From an uncultured Eubacteriales bacterium (GTDB lineage: Bacteria > Bacillota > Clostridia > Oscillospirales > Oscillospiraceae), in contig UQQF01000001.1 of assembly GCA_900543085.1 (NCBI GenBank), positions 310,001-374,000 on the forward strand: 64,000 nucleotides of DNA. Direction: 5' to 3'. Position 1 is the first letter of the stretch. Every line of letters starts with the position of its first letter. The notes beneath the pieces were generated by a model. That model made no database searches. It saw only the letters and a program-made list of their open reading frames with translations, and had not been told where the DNA came from. This document shows positions 60,558 to 64,000 of the stretch, piece by piece. The position numbers were made by a program, and so were the translations under genes.

Positions 60558-60620
60558 TCATACAAGGACGTTTGCTTGCACAAGCAAAAATTTATAAAAA
60601 ATTGAGGAGGAAACAAGAAG

Positions 60621-61958
60621 ATGAAGAAATTCCTTGCCATGCTGCTTGCCCTCGCCATGGTATTCGCCCTGGCAGCCTGCGGCGGAGAGGACACTCCCAC
60701 CACCAGCGACACCCAGACCAGCGGCGGAGACGTGTCCGGCGAAAAGGTCACCATCGAGATGTGGCCGTTCAACATCGGCGCTTTCACCGACGCCGCTGCG
60801 TGGGACGAGATCATCGCGGCCTTCAATGAGGAGTATCCGAACATTGAAGTCGTGGTCAACCCCGTCAACTACCAGGACGGCGACCAGCGTCTGACCACCG
60901 CCATCACCTCTCACGAGGCTCCCGACATCGTCTTTGAAGGCCCCGAGCGCCTCATCGGCACCTATGCCCGCGAGGGTCTGCTCGTTGACCTGGGCGACCT
61001 GTGGGACGACGGCGCTGCCGACATCGCCGACGGCGTCCGCAACGTCAGCCAGCTTGACGGCACCTACTACATGTACCCGCTGAGCCTCGCCACCCACTGC
61101 ATGGCCATCAACTACGAGGTGTTTGAGGCCGCCGACGCCCTCAAGTACATAGACGACGAGACCCGCACCTGGACGACCGACGATTTCGTAGCCGCCATGG
61201 CGGCCGTCCGTGACGCTGCCGCTGCCGGCACCGTCAATGTCGCCACTCCCGGCATCATCTACTGCGGCGCGCAGGGCGGCGACCAGGGCACCCGCGCCCT
61301 CGTCAACAACCTCTACAGCGACTACTTCGTCACTGAGGACGGCAGCAGCTACAACGCCAACAGTGCCAACAACGTCAAGGCCCTCGAGCTCCTCCAGAGC
61401 ATGGTGGCCGACGGCAGCCTGAGCGCCAACGCCAGCTTCCAGGCCAGCGACGAGCTGCAGGCCTTCGCCAACCAGACCTGCGCCGTCTCCTTCTGCTGGA
61501 ACTACTCCAACTACGGCCAGTACGCCTCCCAGACCCAGTTCACCCCCTACGCCGTGGCCTTCCCGTCCGACGACGGCACGCCCGAGCTGGAGATGGCCGG
61601 CCCCTACGGCTTCTGCGTGTTCGACAACGGCGACGACGCCCGCGCCGAGGCCGCCAAGACCTTCATCAAGTTCGTCTGCGACGATCCTGAGACCGGCGTG
61701 CTCGCCGCTCAGACCACCGGCTTCTTCCCCGTCCACGCCGACTGGGGCGACATCTACGCCGACGCCGAGGACGCCGACATCCGCGCTCCCTTCTCCCTGA
61801 TGGGCAACTACGTCGGCCGCTACTACAACCTGACCGGCGGCTGGACCGAGCAGCGCGCCCTCTGGTGGCCGCTCCTCACCGACATCATGCTCAACGGCGC
61901 CGACGTTCAGACCGCCGCTGACGAATATGTCGCCGAGGCCAACGCCAATATCGGCTGA
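60621..61958 (+). CDS. ABC transporter sugar-binding lipoprotein
   Basis: 445 residues with a lipoprotein signal (ALAAC, Cys at about 20) and a family 1 binding-protein fold: IEMWPFNIGAFTDAAAW, FNEEYPNIEVVVNPVNYQDGDQRL in parts, and the later TAFAFPSDDG-type core. It should capture an amino sugar or oligosaccharide for the two permeases that follow. It starts after GAGGAGGAAACAAG. No ATPase gene is visible; such systems often share one MsmX-like ATPase. Confidence 0.92.
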   Translation: MKKFLAMLLALAMVFALAACGGEDTPTTSDTQTSGGDVSGEKVTIEMWPFNIGAFTDAAAWDEIIAAFNEEYPNIEVVVNPVNYQDGDQRLTTAITSHEAPDIVFEGPERLIGTYAREGLLVDLGDLWDDGAADIADGVRNVSQLDGTYYMYPLSLATHCMAINYEVFEAADALKYIDDETRTWTTDDFVAAMAAVRDAAAAGTVNVATPGIIYCGAQGGDQGTRALVNNLYSDYFVTEDGSSYNANSANNVKALELLQSMVADGSLSANASFQASDELQAFANQTCAVSFCWNYSNYGQYASQTQFTPYAVAFPSDDGTPELEMAGPYGFCVFDNGDDARAEAAKTFIKFVCDDPETGVLAAQTTGFFPVHADWGDIYADAEDADIRAPFSLMGNYVGRYYNLTGGWTEQRALWWPLLTDIMLNGADVQTAADEYVAEANANIG

Positions 61959-61988
61959 ACCGCAAGCACATAAGCGAATCAAGCACTA

Positions 61989-62021
61989 CTGTGCCCGCTC
62001 CCTGCGAGGGGGCGGGCACAG
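61989..62021 (+). promoter_or_regulatory. attenuator-like hairpin after the binding-protein gene
   Basis: Arms CTGTGCCCGC / GCGGGCACAG around a GC-rich loop, followed by CCCTTTATC. Similar hairpins favour higher levels of binding protein than of permeases. Confidence 0.7.
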
Positions 62022-62050
62022 CCCTTTATCTTCAATAAAGAGGGGATCTA

Positions 62051-62974
62051 ATGAACAATCAAGGCAGTCAGACCGGGGCGGCCGCGATAAAGATGGACAA
62101 GCACGGCAGGAGCCGTGTCCTGGCTCGCAGGGAGACCTTCAGCGCGTACATGTTCCTGCTTCCCAGCCTGCTTTTCTTCATCACCTTCGTCGTTGTCCCC
62201 ATGTTCCTCTGCGTATACTACAGCCTTTTCGACTACGGCCTGGCCGGAATCAAGGGCTTTGAAGGGCTGGGCAACTATACACAGCTTTTCCAGGACGGCA
62301 CCTTCAAGGCCGCCGTGATCAACACGCTTATACTCGTCGTGGTCGCAGTGCCCTGCGTTACGGCGTTTTCGCTGTGGGTGGGCGCATCCATATACAAGAT
62401 GCACTCCTTCTCGCGCAGCTTTTTCCGCTGCGTGTTCTACCTGCCGGTCGTCACCGGCTCCGTGGCCATCACCGTGGTCTGGAAGTGGATACTCAACCCC
62501 TACAACGGCATACTCAACCAGGTGCTGGGAACCACGCCTTTTGACTGGCTGGGCAATCCCAACACCGCGCTCTGGTGCATCATCCTCATTTTGTTCACCA
62601 CCTCCATCGGCCAGCCGATAGTCCTCTACGTCGCCGCGCTCGGCAACGTGGATCAGACGCTTATCGAGGCCGCCGAGGTGGACGGCGCCACCAAACTCCA
62701 GGTGTTCTGGAAGATAAAGTGGCCGCAGGTCATGCCCACCACGCTGTACGTGCTGGTCATCACCACCATCAACACCTTCCAGTGCTTCGCGCTGATACAG
62801 CTGTTGACCCACGGCGGGCCGTCGGACTCTACAATGACGATAATGTACCAGGTGTACGACACCGCCTACAGGCTGCACGACCTCGGCTACGCCTGCGCCA
62901 TCGGCGTCGTGCTCGCAATAATCATCGCCATCTTCTCCGCCCTCCAGTTCAAGCTGGCCAAGACGGATAACTGA
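62051..62974 (+). CDS. ABC sugar transporter permease (MalF type)
   Basis: 307 residues, six membrane helices, with the inner-membrane EAA loop IEAAEVDGATKLQVFWKIKWPQ. N-terminal LPSLLFFITFVVVPMFLCVYYSLFDYG in parts is typical. It pairs with the next permease. The ATG follows AGAGGGGATCTA. Confidence 0.93.
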   Translation: MNNQGSQTGAAAIKMDKHGRSRVLARRETFSAYMFLLPSLLFFITFVVVPMFLCVYYSLFDYGLAGIKGFEGLGNYTQLFQDGTFKAAVINTLILVVVAVPCVTAFSLWVGASIYKMHSFSRSFFRCVFYLPVVTGSVAITVVWKWILNPYNGILNQVLGTTPFDWLGNPNTALWCIILILFTTSIGQPIVLYVAALGNVDQTLIEAAEVDGATKLQVFWKIKWPQVMPTTLYVLVITTINTFQCFALIQLLTHGGPSDSTMTIMYQVYDTAYRLHDLGYACAIGVVLAIIIAIFSALQFKLAKTDN

Positions 62975-62988
62975 GGGGAGGCCGGAAC

Positions 62989-63831
62989 ATGAACAAAAGA
63001 CCCAATCTCGAAGGCACCAACCCGGTGTACAAGACCATAACCGTCATCCTGCTGATAGTGGTGGTTCTGTTCTTCCTCTTTCCGCTGTACTGGATCATCT
63101 CCGGCTCGTTCAAGACGGACATAGAGATAAACGCCCGCGAGCCCGTATGGTTCCCGACCACCCCGACGATGGAGCACTACCAGGAGCTGTTTGAAAACCC
63201 GACCTTCCTGTGGCTGTTCAACATCATCTTCATCTCCGCGATGGCCATGATACTCACCTGTATCACCGCCTCTCTGGCCGGCTACGCGCTGGGCAAGAAG
63301 CGCTTCTACGGCCAGGGCATACTGTTCACCATCATCATCTGCGCCATGGCTCTGCCCAAACAGGTCATAGTCATCCCGCTGAGCCAGATGCTGGCCGACA
63401 TGCACCTGCGCAATACTCTCTGGGCGGTCATCCTGCCCACGGTCGGCTGGCCGTTCGGCGTATTCCTGATGAAGCAGTTCTCGGAGACCGTTCCGACGGA
63501 GATACTCGAGGCCGCGCGTGTCGACGGCTCCGGCGAGCTGCGCACCTTCTTCAGCGTGGTCTTCCCCATGATAAAGCCCGGCATCGGCGCGCTGGCGATC
63601 TTCACCTTCGTCAACACCTGGAACGACTACTTCCTCCAGCTGGTCATGCTCGTCAACCGCGAGACGTGGACGCTGCCGCTGGCCATAGCAAACCTGCAGG
63701 GCGAAATGAGCTCGAACTTCGGCCTCATAATGGCCGGCGCCGCGCTGGCCTCCGTGCCGATAATCATAGTGTTCATCGCCTTCCAGAAATACTTCACGCA
63801 GGGTATTGCAATGGGCGCCGTAAAGGGTTAA
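62989..63831 (+). CDS. ABC sugar transporter permease (MalG type)
   Basis: 280 residues, six membrane helices and the EAA loop LEAARVDGSGELRTFFSVVFPMIKPG. It starts 14 bases after the MalF-type stop with GGGGAGGCC. Together with the binding protein it forms an importer for carbohydrate. Confidence 0.93.
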   Translation: MNKRPNLEGTNPVYKTITVILLIVVVLFFLFPLYWIISGSFKTDIEINAREPVWFPTTPTMEHYQELFENPTFLWLFNIIFISAMAMILTCITASLAGYALGKKRFYGQGILFTIIICAMALPKQVIVIPLSQMLADMHLRNTLWAVILPTVGWPFGVFLMKQFSETVPTEILEAARVDGSGELRTFFSVVFPMIKPGIGALAIFTFVNTWNDYFLQLVMLVNRETWTLPLAIANLQGEMSSNFGLIMAGAALASVPIIIVFIAFQKYFTQGIAMGAVKG

Positions 63832-63834
63832 ACT

Positions 63835-64000
63835 ATGATTTACGCGAAGAATGCAGACGCCCTGTGCTATCGGGGCATACACAGGAACCTCGACCTGGCG
63901 CTGGAGCACATCACGCCGGAGTTCCTCTCCTCGCTTGAGGACGACGTCCGCGTGCCGCTCGACGGCGACAGGGTCTACTGCACGCGCTTCACCTACGAGA
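63835..64000 (+). CDS. YhcH/YjgK/YiaL-family protein (partial)
   Basis: Only the first 55 codons are present (3' end outside the window): MIYAKNADALCYRGIHRNLDLALEHI is the usual opening of this cupin-like family (NanQ, EbgC relatives), which is frequent in sialic acid and other glycan operons. It lies three bases after the permease stop. Its presence supports an amino-sugar role for the locus. Confidence 0.75.
   Translation, partial: MIYAKNADALCYRGIHRNLDLALEHITPEFLSSLEDDVRVPLDGDRVYCTRFTYE

Overview
The window is a GC-rich, gene-dense chromosome segment of an anaerobic gut Clostridium-type bacterium, most likely Oscillospirales. This is an inference from the Firmicute genes present (RqcH, MrnC, SpoIIIE/FtsK, DUF554, RF1 next to a Sua5-CoaE fusion), ferredoxin-dependent metabolism, strong Shine-Dalgarno sites and clostridial ICE remnants. 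It has no rRNA, no CRISPR array and one tRNA. || 1-19.9 kb: a bile-acid-inducible (bai) 7alpha-dehydroxylation locus. A minus-strand operon runs baiB, baiCD, a third BaiCD-like flavoenzyme, baiA, an extra SDR, baiF, a 7alpha-HSDH-like SDR, a SnoaL-fold protein (BaiE/BaiI type), baiH and a baiG-like MFS transporter cut by the window edge. Divergent from baiB are an AraC regulator with two DNA-binding domains and an overlapping cupin-only protein. Beyond a shared terminator lies a LysR gene, divergent from a plus-strand operon of SDR, class III CoA-transferase and FMN/FAD flavoprotein that matches the baiL-baiK-baiJ set. Together these cover bile acid import, CoA ligation, 3-oxidation, C4-5 desaturation, 7-dehydration, CoA transfer and part of the reductive arm. 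|| 19.9-32.2 kb: conserved housekeeping genes (rqcH, mrnC, ftsK, uppP, M18 aminopeptidase, a Sua5-CoaE fusion, prfA), two lipoproteins (one GH25), DUF554 and tRNA-Leu(UAG). || 32.2-46.2 kb: a mosaic of decayed integrative elements. It holds serine-recombinase pieces, a frameshifted sigma-like gene, an agrB fragment, a relaxase fragment, a truncated giant element protein with tnpV overprinted in another frame, a DUF4160/DUF2442 pair, topoisomerase III, a Phd/RelE toxin-antitoxin pair and a broken IS30 transposase. Between the remnants sits a maltodextrin operon (lacI, GH13 amylase, malE, malF) whose malF is cut and joined to the agrB fragment. || 46.2-56 kb: a FadR-type regulator divergent from an operon of MFS transporter, four-subunit 2-oxoacid:ferredoxin oxidoreductase, sodium:solute symporter and a class III CoA-transferase flanked by two D-2-hydroxyacid dehydrogenases. 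It looks like a 2-hydroxyacid/2-oxoacid oxidation module of unknown substrate. || 56-64 kb: an amino-sugar uptake and catabolism locus (DUF624 protein and ROK-like kinase on the minus strand; AGE-family epimerase, RpiR regulator, ABC binding protein, two permeases and a YhcH-family protein on the plus strand), resembling ManNAc/sialic acid use. || All similarity statements come from reading the translations against remembered family sequences; no search was run.
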